Shown one piece after another: positions 17,915-26,881 of a stretch of 64,000 nt of DNA. Numbering within the stretch: the first letter of the stretch is position 1; the number at the start of each line of letters is the position of its first letter. The translations under genes and the position numbers were made by a program. The notes beneath the pieces are model-generated. The model saw nothing but the letters and a program-made list of their open reading frames with translations, was not told where the DNA came from and ran no database searches. The stretch is from NCBI GenBank assembly GCA_041389565.1, contig JAWKRP010000007.1:253252-317251 (forward strand), written 5' to 3'. This stretch comes from JACKEQ01 sp041389565 (GTDB lineage: Bacteria; Myxococcota_A; UBA796; GCA-2862545).

Positions 17915-18124
17915 ATGCTCTGGGTCCTCATCCTGATCTCGGCGTGCAGTACGTCCATCGTGTGCGCGCCCGACACCGTGGAAGTCAACGGCACCTGCCT
18001 GAGCGTCACCGACGACGAGAGCACCGCGCCCGACGGCGACACCGAGGTCACGGCCGTGGAAGCCGAGGCCGGAGCGCCGGAGACGACGAGCGCGGCCAGC
18101 CGCCTGGCGCACCGCAAGCCGTAG
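17915..18124 (+). CDS. Small lipoprotein
   Basis: 69 residues from ATG 17915, although a longer frame is open from 17750. MLWVLILISACS is a lipoprotein signal with Cys11. Two further Cys (IVCAPDTVEVNGTCLSV) are spaced like a small disulfide knot. The C-terminal half is acidic and Ala/Thr-rich. The SD is weak (GGGGAG eleven bases upstream). It is divergent from the 1081-residue gene and is the last convincing gene before the repeat array. Confidence 0.5.
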   Translation: MLWVLILISACSTSIVCAPDTVEVNGTCLSVTDDESTAPDGDTEVTAVEAEAGAPETTSAASRLAHRKP

Positions 18125-18430
18125 CCGTCCACGGAGCCCGCCAGCGCGGGCCCGAAGACGCGTTCACCCGCGAACGGGCCGTCCCCGATGCTGCGGCACT
18201 GAGGTCTGGGCGTCCCGGTCCCGGCCCTCCGGTCCGGCACCGGCGCGTATCCTCCGGGCTCGGCCCTTCGGCCTCGGTCGCTCCGCGACTGCGCTTCGCG
18301 CACCCTCCGGCTCCGCTGACGCGGGAGCCCCGGAGGCGTGCCTCTCAGGCCGGCTCCGCGCTCGGCACGATCCGAGTCCACCGCGGTCGCCCAGACCCAC
18401 CACCAGTGTGCGCGTCGCTCCGGCCTGCGC
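18125..18430. other. Intergenic stretch before repeat array A
   Basis: No convincing gene. It contains short GC-rich palindromic runs such as CGGCCCTTCGGCC and GCGCTTCGCGC, common in high-GC intergenic DNA. The conserved repeat family begins at 18431. Confidence 0.4.
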
Positions 18431-18674
18431 GCGACAAACGACCCGGCATAGCGTCTCCATGCCCGGCCATCTGGCGCGCCACGAACGCTATGCCCCCTTC
18501 TTTGGCGCGTTCGGGCGCGAACCTCGCCATTCCCGTACCGCCCCCGACGAGCCAACGCCGATTCTCGCAGCCCGCCCCAGTGAGGCGACCCCACCTCGGG
18601 CGCCGAACGCGACAAACAGGGGGGCATAGCGTTCCCAATGCGACAAACCACCCGGCATGGCGTCGCTATCCCCG
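18431..18674 (-). repeat. Alpha element 1
   Basis: About 244 bp with inverted arms. The right arm (18605-18674) has GCGACAAAC and GGCATAGCGTT, followed 31 bp later by a second copy with GGCATGGCGTC. The left arm holds the inverse motif GAACGCTATGCCCCC. The strand given is the orientation in which the interior matches array B. Confidence 0.85.
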
Positions 18675-18700
18675 CCCTTCTGGCGCGCGAGGTTTCTCCT

Positions 18701-18855
18701 AGGCGATCCGGAGACTGCGCTCGGCGGTCGCGAAGCTCGCAGCACCCATGGTCCACGACTTCGACGCCGCCCAACGACAGCCCGCCGACTACGCGATCCA
18801 TCCGAGCCCGCCGGGCTGGAAGCGTCCGTCACGCACCTCGGCGCCCACCAGGCGG
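18701..18855 (+). repeat. Gamma spacer repeat 1
   Basis: Contains GAGACTGCGCTCG, then CATGGTCCACGACTTCG and GACTACGCGATCCATCCGAG. Near-identical copies lie at about 19656-19819 and 20410-20582. It always precedes a beta element on the plus strand. Confidence 0.8.
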
Positions 18856-19061
18856 GCGTAGTCGACCCGAACGTCGCGCTTCTCGAGCGGAGTCCGGTCG
18901 AACGTCGCCAACCGCAGACCGAACCTCCATCCGCGCACATCGCACTCCAGATTCCCGGCGTTCTCCCGTTACCAGAGATCCATGAGCGCACCGACATCCA
19001 CTCCCGCGCGACGTTCGACCCCACTACGCACCGCCACCGCGACGTTCACCCCGACTACGCC
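18856..19061 (-). repeat. Beta element 1
   Basis: 206 bp. Left arm: GCGTAGTCGACCCGAACGTC at 18856 and a second copy 31 bp later. Right arm: two copies of the inverse motif (GCGACGTTC to CTACGC), also 31 bp apart. The interior of about 100 bp includes ATTCCCGGCGTTCTCCCG. Confidence 0.85.
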
Positions 19062-19176
19062 CACCACACGCGCGCCCACCGCACCGTGACGCGCCACATT
19101 CGGCGCCGTGCCGAGACTCCGCCGGCATGCACCTCGCCCGCCGAACGCGACAAACACGGCGGATCGCGTTCCCGAT

Positions 19177-19420
19177 GCGACAAACGACCCGGCATAGCGT
19201 CGCTATCCCCCACCTTCTGGCGCGCCGCGAACGCTATGCCCCCTTCTTTGTCGCGTTCAGGCGCGAACCTCGCCATTCCCGCAACACCCCCGACGAGCCA
19301 ACACCGATTCTCGCAGGCCGCCCCCATGAGGCGACCCCACCTCGCCCGCCGAACGCGACAAACAGGGGGGCATAGCGTTCCCAACGCGACAAACGACCCG
19401 GCATAGCGTCGCTATCCCCC
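19177..19420 (-). repeat. Alpha element 2
   Basis: 244 bp. Both arms carry two motif copies with 31-bp spacing, in inverted orientation. A further arm-like copy abuts it on the left (19143-19210). Its right arm overlaps the left arm of alpha 3. Confidence 0.85.
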
Positions 19421-19628
19421 ACCTTCTGGCGCACTCCGAACGCTATGCCCCTTCTTTGGCACGTTCGGGCGCGAACCTCGCCGCGTCTGCACGACTCCCG
19501 ACGAGACAACGCCCATTCTCGCAGGCCGCCCCCATGAGGCGACCCCACCTCGCCCGCCGAACGCGACAAACAGGGGGGCATAGCGTTCCCAATACGACAA
19601 ACCACCCGGCATAGCGTCGCTATCCCCC
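19386..19628 (-). repeat. Alpha element 3
   Basis: 243 bp. It shares 19386-19420 with alpha 2. The interior diverges more from the other copies (CGCGTCTGCACGACTCCCG) while the arms stay conserved. Confidence 0.85.
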
Positions 19629-19655
19629 ACCTTTCTGGCGCGCGACGCTTCTCCT

Positions 19656-19819
19656 ACGCGCTCCGGAGACTGCGCTCGGCGGTCGCGAAGCTCGCGGCAC
19701 CGCCAGCACCCATGGTCCACGACTTCGACTCCGCCCACCGACAGCGCGCCGACTACGCGATCCATCCGAGCCAGCCGGGCCGGACGCGTCCCTCACCCAC
19801 ATCGGAGCCTACCAGGCAG
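19656..19819 (+). repeat. Gamma spacer repeat 2
   Basis: Second copy of the gamma repeat, with a CACCGCCAG insertion before CACCCATGGTCCACGACTTC. It leads directly into beta 2. Confidence 0.8.
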
Positions 19820-20024
19820 GCGTAGTCGACCCGAACGTCGCGCTTCTCGAGCGGAGTCCGGTCGAACGTCGCCAACCGCAGACCGAACCTCCCTCCGCGC
19901 ACAACGCACTCCAGATTCCCGGCGTTCTCCCGTTACCAGAGATCCACGAGCCCGCCGACATCCACTCCCGAGCGACGTTCGACCCCACTTCGCCCCGCGA
20001 CCGCGACGTTCACCCCGACTACGC
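19820..20024 (-). repeat. Beta element 2
   Basis: 205 bp and almost identical to beta 1. The stretch from the first motif through the second is unchanged. The right arm has CACTTCGCC in place of CACTACGCA. Confidence 0.85.
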
Positions 20025-20141
20025 CCACCACACGCGCGCCGACCCCACGGGTGACGCGCCACATTCGGCGCCGTGCCGAGACTCCGCTGGCATGCACCTC
20101 GCCCGCCGAACGCGACAAACACGGCGGATCGCGTTCCCGAT

Positions 20142-20381
20142 GCGACAAACGACCCGGCATAGCGTCGCTATCCCCCACCTTCTGGCGCACTCCGAACGCT
20201 ATGCCCTTCTTTGGCGCGTTCAGGCGCGAACCTCGCGATTCCGGAAAGACCGCCGACGAGCCAACGCCCATTCTCGCAGTCCGCCCCCATGAGGCGACCC
20301 CACCTCGCCCGCCGAACGCGACAACAGGGGGGCATTGCGGTCCCAACGCGACAAACGACCCGGCATGGCGTCGCTATCCCC
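20142..20381 (-). repeat. Alpha element 4
   Basis: 240 bp with both inverted arms; the right arm has lost one A (GCGACAACAGG). An extra arm copy lies at 20108-20176. Confidence 0.85.
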
Positions 20382-20409
20382 ACCCACTTGCCGCAGGACC
20401 TTCCTCGAC

Positions 20410-20604
20410 GCGCTCCGGAGACTGCGCTCGCCCGTCGCGCTCGCGCCCCAGCCAGCACGACAGACCATCCGCGGTCGCCCATGGTCCACGACTTCGTCAC
20501 CCGCCGACAGCCCGCCGACTACGCGATCCATCCGAGCCCGCCGGGCTGGAAGCGTCCGTCACGCACCTCGGCGCCCACCACGCAGGTGCAGTCGACCCGA
20601 ACGC
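20410..20604 (+). repeat. Gamma spacer repeat 3 with truncated beta element
   Basis: Third gamma copy (20410-20582), followed by only the beginning of a beta arm (CAGTCGACCCGAACG). The similarity then ends, so this is the broken edge of the array. Confidence 0.75.
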
Positions 20605-20724
20605 TTCTCCGCGTACAGCCGACGTGGACCATCGGACCCGGACCTCCGCGTCTCTGCCCCCTCCGCGACCCCTGCGTTCGAATCCAGCGTTCCCCCAGGG
20701 ACGTCGAGCCGCGCCAACCCGCTG

Positions 20725-21237
20725 CTACTCGCTCCCCGGCCGGACCCAGTCGTCCTCGCCGTCCACCTGGATCCGGTCGGGCTCCAGCAGGACCGCCCGG
20801 TCCGAGAAGAAGTAGTTCGACGTCGCGCCCATCCGGGTCTCCGTGTCGAACGGGATCTTCCGGTAGTCCATCGGCAGCAGACGGCCTTCGATCGTCATGT
20901 CCTCGTACGACACGAACCGCTCCGGCGGCCGCCCCGTCCGTACCAGCACGCGGATCTCGCGCTCGTCGGTGTTCCCGCGCGGGAACAGCCCGTACACGTA
21001 GTACGTCTGATCGTCGAAGAACCCGTTCCCCTCCACCACCTGCGTCACCACCACCTGGTAGTGCCCCGTGCCGGAGGTGCGCACGCACCGCGTCGACGGC
21101 GACAGGTCGAAGAACTCGACGTCGACGTACGAATCGCACGGTGCCCCCGCGATCCAGAACCAGGTCGCGACCGCCACGCCGAGCCCGCTCACCAGCGTGA
21201 ACGGAACGAAGAACCAGAGCCAACGCTTCACGTCCAT
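20725..21237 (-). CDS. Single-pass membrane protein of unknown function
   Basis: 170 residues from ATG 21237; the frame is open further upstream. One N-terminal helix (WLWFFVPFTLVSGLGVAVATWF) is followed by a beta-rich extracytoplasmic domain with two Cys (APCDSYVD and TRCVRTS). The pattern suggests a small anchored periplasmic domain of the cytochrome-c-assembly (CcmE-like) size: residues about 75-150 have VVVTQVVEGNGF, LVRTGRPPERF and EGRLLPMDYRK. The CcmE heme His motif is not evident, so I leave it unnamed. It is divergent from the tldD operon, 68 bp away. Confidence 0.6.
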   Translation of the reverse strand: MDVKRWLWFFVPFTLVSGLGVAVATWFWIAGAPCDSYVDVEFFDLSPSTRCVRTSGTGHYQVVVTQVVEGNGFFDDQTYYVYGLFPRGNTDEREIRVLVRTGRPPERFVSYEDMTIEGRLLPMDYRKIPFDTETRMGATSNYFFSDRAVLLEPDRIQVDGEDDWVRPGSE

Positions 21238-21305
21238 CGGCCTATCCCATTCCCCACCCATCCACCCCTCTCCCGGGGTTAGGGTTCGGTCTCCGGGAGA
21301 CACGT

Positions 21306-22739
21306 ATGGTCCACACGCTTTCCGCGCGGAACTGGTTCAGCCAGTTCGGCATCACCGACGAGGTCCTGCGAGTCGTGCTCGCCGAGGCCACGCGCCACGG
21401 CGCCGACGACGCAGATCTGTTCTTCGAGCACTCCATCTCCACGGCCGTCGGCCTGTCCGACCGCCAGGTCAACCGCGCGCACACCACCATCGACCTCGGC
21501 ATGGGCGTGCGCGTCGTGATCGGCGACCAGGTCGGGTACGCCTACACCGAGGATCTGCGGCCCCAGAGCCTGAAGAAGGCCGCCGCCACGGCGTCCGAGA
21601 TCGCCCGGCACGCGAAGGGCCACCCGCCCGTCGGCGCCGCCGCGTTCGACCTGCCCGACTACTACCCGGTCTCGCGGCACTGGTCCGATGTCGACCTCTC
21701 CGAGCGCGTGCCGCTCGTCCGCGACTGGGAGGCCCGCGCGTTCGACCGCGATCCCCGGGTCCACAAGGTCGAGGTCAGCCTCGCCGACACCGACAAGCAC
21801 GTGCTGATCGCCCGCGCCGACGGCACCGTCGTGGCCGACTACCGCCCGATGACGCGCGCGTACGTGGCCGTCACCGCGCTCGATGGAGACACCCGCGAGG
21901 CCGGCTCGTACAACGTCGCCGCCCGACAAGACCTCTCGTACTACGACGCCGACCGCCAGACGCGCCTGGTCGAGCGGGCCGTCGACCGCGCGCTCCGGTC
22001 GCTCGACGCGGGGAGCCCGCCCGCGGGCGAGATGCCGGTGGTCATGGCCGCCGGGTCGTCCGGCATCCTCCTGCACGAAGCCATCGGGCACGGGATGGAA
22101 GCCGACTTCAACCGGAAGGACATCAGCATCTACTCCGACAAGATGAACAAGCGCATCGCGCCGAGCGAGGTCACCATCGTCGACGACGGCACGCTGCCGG
22201 GGGCCCGCGGGTCCATCAACGTCGACGACGAGGCCAGCCGCACCGAGAAGACCACCCTGGTCGACCAGGGCGTGCTCCGGTCCTACCTGCACGACCGCAT
22301 CAGCGCGCGGCACTACGGGGTCGAGCCCACCGGGTCCGGGCGGCGCGAGTCTTTCCGCCACCCCGTCCTGCCGCGCATGCGCGCCACGTACATGGAGCCC
22401 GGGCCCCACGCGCCCGCAGACATCATCAAGTCCGTCAAGCGCGGGCTGTACTGCGAGACGTTCGCGAACGGGTCCGTGCAGATCGGCGCGGGCGACTTCG
22501 CGTTCTACGTGCGCCACGGCTACCTCATCGAAGACGGCAAGCTCACGAAGCCCGTGAAAGACGTGAACCTCATCGGGAACGGCCCGAAGGTGCTCGAGTC
22601 CATCGAGATGGTCGGGAACGACCTCGAGATCGACGAAGGCGGATGGACGTGCGGGAAAGACGGCCAGGGCGTGCCGGTGTCCCAGGGGATGCCCACGATC
22701 AAGGTCGCCAACCTCTCGGTCGGTGGGGGGCGCCAGTGA
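21306..22739 (+). CDS. tldD: TldD metallopeptidase subunit
   Basis: 477 residues. The zinc site HEAIGHGMEAD lies at 257-267, the HExxxH motif of the TldD family. The conserved Cys ligand appears near the C-terminus in GGWTCGKDGQGVPVSQ. TldD pairs with TldE (PmbA) to form a hollow heterodimer. It digests unfolded peptides and removes leader peptides from modified peptides such as microcin B17 and some lasso or CcdA substrates. The TGA overlaps the GTG of the next gene (22736-22739), which is the partner subunit. The operon continues with a penicillin-acylase-like lipoprotein and a ChaC-like enzyme. Confidence 0.95.
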   Translation: MVHTLSARNWFSQFGITDEVLRVVLAEATRHGADDADLFFEHSISTAVGLSDRQVNRAHTTIDLGMGVRVVIGDQVGYAYTEDLRPQSLKKAAATASEIARHAKGHPPVGAAAFDLPDYYPVSRHWSDVDLSERVPLVRDWEARAFDRDPRVHKVEVSLADTDKHVLIARADGTVVADYRPMTRAYVAVTALDGDTREAGSYNVAARQDLSYYDADRQTRLVERAVDRALRSLDAGSPPAGEMPVVMAAGSSGILLHEAIGHGMEADFNRKDISIYSDKMNKRIAPSEVTIVDDGTLPGARGSINVDDEASRTEKTTLVDQGVLRSYLHDRISARHYGVEPTGSGRRESFRHPVLPRMRATYMEPGPHAPADIIKSVKRGLYCETFANGSVQIGAGDFAFYVRHGYLIEDGKLTKPVKDVNLIGNGPKVLESIEMVGNDLEIDEGGWTCGKDGQGVPVSQGMPTIKVANLSVGGGRQ

Positions 22740-24061
22740 GCGACGACAGCCTGATGGACCTCGCCGAGCGCGTCGTCCGGTACGCGAAGAAGCTCGGCGC
22801 CGACGAGGTGGGCTGCACCGTCTCCGACGGCACGCACGTCACGATCCAGCGCCGCGGCGGCAAGGTGGAGCAGGCCACCGAGGCCACCACGCGCGGCCTG
22901 TCGCTGTCCGTGCTCTGCGACGACCGCTACAGCTCGAACAGCACGAGCGATCTGCGCCCCGAGGCCCTCGAGCCGTTCGTGCAGCGGGCCGTCGAGTCCA
23001 CGAAGTTCCTCGAGGCCGACCCGGCCCGGCGTCAGGCCGACGGAGCCCTGTGCGGCCGCGGGGTCGACGCCGAGACGCTCGACCAGGACGACCCGTACTG
23101 GCACCAGCGCACCGCCGCCGACCGCGCGAGCTACGCCGAAGCGCTCGAGGGTGCGCTCCAGGAGCTGCACACCGACGACGTCATCAGCAGCGCGGTCTAC
23201 AGCGCCGACGGGCGGTCGCACACCATCCGCGTCATGTCGAACGGGTTCTCCGGCGAAGACGAGGGCGCGTGGTTCGCCGCCGGTGGCGAGATGACCCTCC
23301 AGGAAGGCGACAAGCGGCCCGAGTCCGCGGCCTACTTCGCGATGCGGCACTTCACCGACCTGCCGTCCATCGAGGTCATCGCCCGCGAGGTCGTCGAGCG
23401 CACGCGCGAGCGGCTGGGTGCGAAGCCCATCGAGACCGGCGCCTACCCGATGATCCTGCCCGGACGCAGCGCATCGCGCATCCTCGGCGCGTTCGCCGGG
23501 CCCCTGTCCGGGGGCGCCATCCACCAGGGCCGCTCGTGCCTCGCCGACAAGCTCGGCAAGCGCGTGGGCAGCAAGCACTTCACGATCATCGACGACCCGC
23601 ACATCCCGCGCGGCCTCGGCAGCCACCCGTGGGATGGCGACGCCATCCGGTCGCGCGTGCGCACCATCGTGAAGGAAGGCGTGCTCGAGGAGTTCAACAT
23701 CGGGCTGTACCACGCGCGCAAGATGGGCGTGGAGCCCACGTCCGGCGGGCGCTCCAACTGGGTGATCCCGCCCGGGCCCCGCTCCGTCGAGGCCATCGCC
23801 CGCGAGCTGCCCAAGGCCATCGTCGTCACGGGCTTCCTGGGCGGGAACAGCAACGGAGCCACGGGCGACTTCAGCCTCGGCATCCGCGGCATCCTGTGGG
23901 AGAACGGCGAGCCCACGCAGTCGCTCTCCGAGATGAACGTCACCGGCAACGTCACCACGCTGTTCGAGTCGCTCGTCGAGGTCGCGAACGACCCGTGGCT
24001 GTACAGCTCGGTGCGCAGCCCGACGCTCGTGTTCGAGGGCGTGCAGTTCTCGGGAACGTGA
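22736..24061 (+). CDS. TldE/PmbA-like partner of TldD
   Basis: 441 residues, starting at the GTG that overlaps the tldD stop. It shows the TldD/PmbA family pattern (ADEVGCTVSDGTHVTIQRRGGKVEQATE at the start; MILPGRSASRILGAF in the middle) but lacks the HExxxH zinc motif, as expected of the non-catalytic TldE subunit. The final segment ATGDFSLGIRGILWENGEP is a family hallmark. It should form the heterodimer with the preceding product in the cytoplasm. Its TGA overlaps the GTG of the acylase-like gene. Confidence 0.9.
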   Translation: MSDDSLMDLAERVVRYAKKLGADEVGCTVSDGTHVTIQRRGGKVEQATEATTRGLSLSVLCDDRYSSNSTSDLRPEALEPFVQRAVESTKFLEADPARRQADGALCGRGVDAETLDQDDPYWHQRTAADRASYAEALEGALQELHTDDVISSAVYSADGRSHTIRVMSNGFSGEDEGAWFAAGGEMTLQEGDKRPESAAYFAMRHFTDLPSIEVIAREVVERTRERLGAKPIETGAYPMILPGRSASRILGAFAGPLSGGAIHQGRSCLADKLGKRVGSKHFTIIDDPHIPRGLGSHPWDGDAIRSRVRTIVKEGVLEEFNIGLYHARKMGVEPTSGGRSNWVIPPGPRSVEAIARELPKAIVVTGFLGGNSNGATGDFSLGIRGILWENGEPTQSLSEMNVTGNVTTLFESLVEVANDPWLYSSVRSPTLVFEGVQFSGT

Positions 24062-26352
24062 TCCTCCTGCTCTCCGGGTGCGCGCTGCTCACGCTCGCGC
24101 AGACGAAGCGCTCGCACCCCGCGCTCGACGGGGTGCAGCAGGGTCCGGCCGTGCACGACACCGTGCGTGTGAACCGCGACGTCCACGGCGTGCCCCACGT
24201 CGACGCGTCCTCCGAGTGGGACGCCTGGTACGGCCTCGGGTACGTCCACGCCCAGGACCGCCTGTTCCAGGCCGACCTCTCGCGGCACCTCGCCCACGGG
24301 CGGATCTCGGAGTGGGTCGGCGAGAAGGCCGTCGACGCCGACCTGTTCCTGGGGTCGATGCGCTTGCGCGACCGCGGGCGCCAGATCGTCGCGCGGCTCG
24401 AAGACCCCGCGAAGGACATGGTCCTCGCCTACACTGCCGGGTTCAACGACGGTGCGGCATCGCTGAAGACCCTCCCCGTCGAGTACCGCCTGCTCGGGGT
24501 CGACTTCGAGCCGTGGGCCCCCGAGGACTGCCTCGGCATCACGTTCCTGCAGGCCTGGAACCTGTCCGACAACCTGAAGTACGAGCTCGCGGCCGTCCTG
24601 ATGCACGACGTCGACCCCGCGCTGCTCGACGGTCTGTTGCGCACCGACCCCGCCAGCCCGCCCCTCGACCCGTACTGGAACGACCTCCGCACCCGCGACT
24701 TCGGCACGTTCACCCCCGAGTTCGAGGGGTTCACCGACGCGCTGGGCGGCCGTCCCGACGCCGAGGCCTCGAACAACTGGGTCGTCGGCGGCGCACGCAC
24801 GGAGTCCGGCAAGCCCCTCCTCGCGAACGACCCGCACCTGTCCCAGACCGTGCCGAGCCTGTGGTACGTCGCGCACATCGAAGGGGGCGGCCTCGACGTC
24901 GCCGGCGCCACGCTGCCCGGCACGCCCGGCTTCCCGGTCGGGCACAACCGGCGCGTCGGCTGGGGGCTCACGAACGTCATGGCCGACGTGGTCGACGTCG
25001 CCGTGCTGAACCGGTCCGGAGACGGCGTCGTCATCGAGTCCGACGTGCGGCCCCTCGAGAAGCGCACCGTCACCGCGCGCCCGCGCAAGGCCGACCCCGT
25101 CACGCGCGAGGTGCTGTGGACCGACCTCGGGCCCGTCATCAACCAGGGCGGCGACGTGGTCCTCGCGCTGCGGTGGGACGCCCTCGAGCTCCCCGACCGC
25201 ACGCCCGCCGCGCTTCACGCCATGGCCACCGCCACGTCCGCGCCGGCCCTGCGCGACGCGCTGCTCGCCACCGAGACCAGCGTGGTGCAGAACGTCGCGA
25301 TGGCCGACGTCGACGGGAGCTGGGGCTGGCAGGTCACGGGCGCCATCCCCGTGCGCCGCGCCCACACCGGGCGGGTGCCCTACCCCGGCAGCGACCCCAA
25401 CCACGGCTGGTCGGGCTGGCACGACGACCGTCCCGGCCGCTTCGGTCCGTCGGGCGTCGAAGGCGACCTCGACCGCGAGGACTACGTCGTCACCGCCAAC
25501 TCGCGGCCCGACCATCCCGCGGCCGACGCGCTGTCCACGTCGTACTGCCCGCCCCACCGCTACGACCGCATCCGCGAGATGCTGCGCGACCTGCCCAAGG
25601 CCACGGCCGCCGACATGTCCCGCCTCCAGGAGGATGTCCGCGACGGCAACGCCGTGCGCCACCTCGACGCCCTGCTCGACGGGGTCGAGGCCACGGGCCA
25701 GGGCGCGGTGTGCCTCGATCTGCTCCGGTCCTGGGACCGCAACGCGACCGCCGACTCCCGGGGCGCCGCGGTCTGGCAGGTCTTCCAGGTCGAGCTGATC
25801 GAGGCGGCCCTCGCCGACGACCTCACGCCGCAGCAGGTCGCGTGGGTGATGGACGTGTCCAGCACCGGCCGCAGCCTGCTCGACACCGACCGCGCCTGGC
25901 TCGAGCCCCGCGTCGACCACGTGCGTTCCGCGCTCACGCGCACCTGCGAGCGCCTGTCCACCGAGCTCGGCGACCCCGACACCTGGAGCTGGGGACGCCT
26001 GCATCCGCTCCGCCTCGACCACCCGTTCGGGCGCCAGTCGAGCCTGCTGTCGGACTGGAACCTCCCGGAGACCCCGTTCTACGGCGACGGCAGCACGGTG
26101 GCCGCCGCGGGCTTCGACTGGACGCTCGACGACTGGAAGGTGCGCGGCATGGCCAGCCTACGCGTGGTGATGGACTTCGACGACCTGTCGAAGACCACGC
26201 TCGTCTACCCCGGTGGGCAGGGCGGTCAGCCGCGCTCGCCGTACTACCGGAGCCACTTCGAGGCATTCGTGCTCGACGAGACCGTGCCGCTGTACACGAA
26301 CCCCGACGACATCGCCGCCCACCTCGCGCACACGCTGGTCATCGCGCCGTGA
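24058..26352 (+). CDS. Penicillin-acylase-family lipoprotein
   Basis: 764 residues. The start GTG overlaps the previous stop (GTGA). MILLLSGC provides a lipobox at Cys8, so the enzyme is probably anchored in the cell envelope. Members of this Ntn-hydrolase family are autocatalytically cut before a Ser that becomes the nucleophile. Here Ser238 begins SNNWVVGG, followed by LLANDPHL, both typical. The upstream A-chain has YVHAQDRLFQ. The family hydrolyses N-acyl bonds such as penicillins, acyl-homoserine lactones and N-acyl peptides; the substrate is unknown. Placement after tldD/tldE suggests work on a peptide or acyl-peptide. The TGA overlaps the next GTG. Confidence 0.88.
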   Translation: MILLLSGCALLTLAQTKRSHPALDGVQQGPAVHDTVRVNRDVHGVPHVDASSEWDAWYGLGYVHAQDRLFQADLSRHLAHGRISEWVGEKAVDADLFLGSMRLRDRGRQIVARLEDPAKDMVLAYTAGFNDGAASLKTLPVEYRLLGVDFEPWAPEDCLGITFLQAWNLSDNLKYELAAVLMHDVDPALLDGLLRTDPASPPLDPYWNDLRTRDFGTFTPEFEGFTDALGGRPDAEASNNWVVGGARTESGKPLLANDPHLSQTVPSLWYVAHIEGGGLDVAGATLPGTPGFPVGHNRRVGWGLTNVMADVVDVAVLNRSGDGVVIESDVRPLEKRTVTARPRKADPVTREVLWTDLGPVINQGGDVVLALRWDALELPDRTPAALHAMATATSAPALRDALLATETSVVQNVAMADVDGSWGWQVTGAIPVRRAHTGRVPYPGSDPNHGWSGWHDDRPGRFGPSGVEGDLDREDYVVTANSRPDHPAADALSTSYCPPHRYDRIREMLRDLPKATAADMSRLQEDVRDGNAVRHLDALLDGVEATGQGAVCLDLLRSWDRNATADSRGAAVWQVFQVELIEAALADDLTPQQVAWVMDVSSTGRSLLDTDRAWLEPRVDHVRSALTRTCERLSTELGDPDTWSWGRLHPLRLDHPFGRQSSLLSDWNLPETPFYGDGSTVAAAGFDWTLDDWKVRGMASLRVVMDFDDLSKTTLVYPGGQGGQPRSPYYRSHFEAFVLDETVPLYTNPDDIAAHLAHTLVIAP

Positions 26353-26864
26353 GCGCGTGGATCGTGGGGTACGGCAGCCTGATCTGGCGGCCGGCCTTCG
26401 AGAGCGTCGAGGCGGTGCCGGGTGTCCTGGACGGCTGGGAGCGGGGCTTCTGGCAGGGGTCGCCCGATCACCGCGGAACGCCGGACGCTCCGGGGCGCGT
26501 GGTGACGGTCGTGCCGCGCGCGGGCCACCGGATCGGGGTGGTCGCGTACTGCCTGCCGCCCACGAAGGAGGCCGCGATCCGCGCCGCTCTCGACCACCGG
26601 GAGCAGGCCGGGTACCGCCTGGAGTCCGTGTCCGTGGGGCTGATCGACGGGCGGGTCGTGGAGGGCGAGCTGTACGCGGCGGGTCCGGAGAACCCGAGCT
26701 GGCTGGGTCCGGCGCCGCTGGCGGAGATGGCTGCGCACATCCGGGCGTCGGTGGGGCCGTCGGGCGCGAACCTGGAGTACCTGGAGCGGCTGGACGACGC
26801 GCTGGTGCGGCTCGGGATGCCAGACGCGCATGTGCGGGCGCTGCGGGTGGCGGCGGGCTGGTGA
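26349..26864 (+). CDS. ChaC-like gamma-glutamylcyclotransferase
   Basis: 171 residues, GTG start overlapping the acylase stop. The N-terminal YGSLIWRP is the ChaC glycine-loop signature, and HREQAGY provides the likely catalytic Glu near residue 80. ChaC enzymes cleave the gamma-glutamyl bond of glutathione, releasing 5-oxoproline and Cys-Gly. In this operon it could degrade glutathione or a gamma-glutamyl peptide made or imported by the cell. All four genes from 21306 are joined by 4-base overlaps, so they form one translational unit. Confidence 0.88.
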   Translation: MSAWIVGYGSLIWRPAFESVEAVPGVLDGWERGFWQGSPDHRGTPDAPGRVVTVVPRAGHRIGVVAYCLPPTKEAAIRAALDHREQAGYRLESVSVGLIDGRVVEGELYAAGPENPSWLGPAPLAEMAAHIRASVGPSGANLEYLERLDDALVRLGMPDAHVRALRVAAGW

Positions 26865-26881
26865 GCGCACAAAGCTCACGG

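Larger units (their letters stand above)
18431..20604. repeat. Repeat array A: composite of alpha, beta and gamma elements
   Basis: A 2.2-kb region without a credible gene. On the plus strand the order is alpha, gamma-beta-alpha-alpha, gamma-beta-alpha, gamma and a truncated beta. The block at about 18640-19210 is repeated at about 19592-20176 with long identical runs. Reading frames here translate the same peptide fragments repeatedly in several frames, as expected from repeats rather than proteins. The same alpha and beta families recur in the opposite orientation at 36.7-38.2 kb. Confidence 0.9.

Noticed and set aside
18431..20381. Possible CRISPR array (31-bp spacing)
   Set aside because: Only two or three motif copies occur per arm, in inverted orientation with conserved interiors. 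There are no unique spacers and no cas genes.
18345..20531. Several overlapping ORFs repeating peptides such as RYAPLFVAFGGRG and DAMPGRLS
   Set aside because: They arise from translating the alpha and beta repeats in different frames and lack SDs. No frame-specific conservation is visible.
20676..20685. GTTCGAATCC resembling a tRNA T-loop
   Set aside because: The flanking bases do not form a T stem, and no acceptor or anticodon arm is found.
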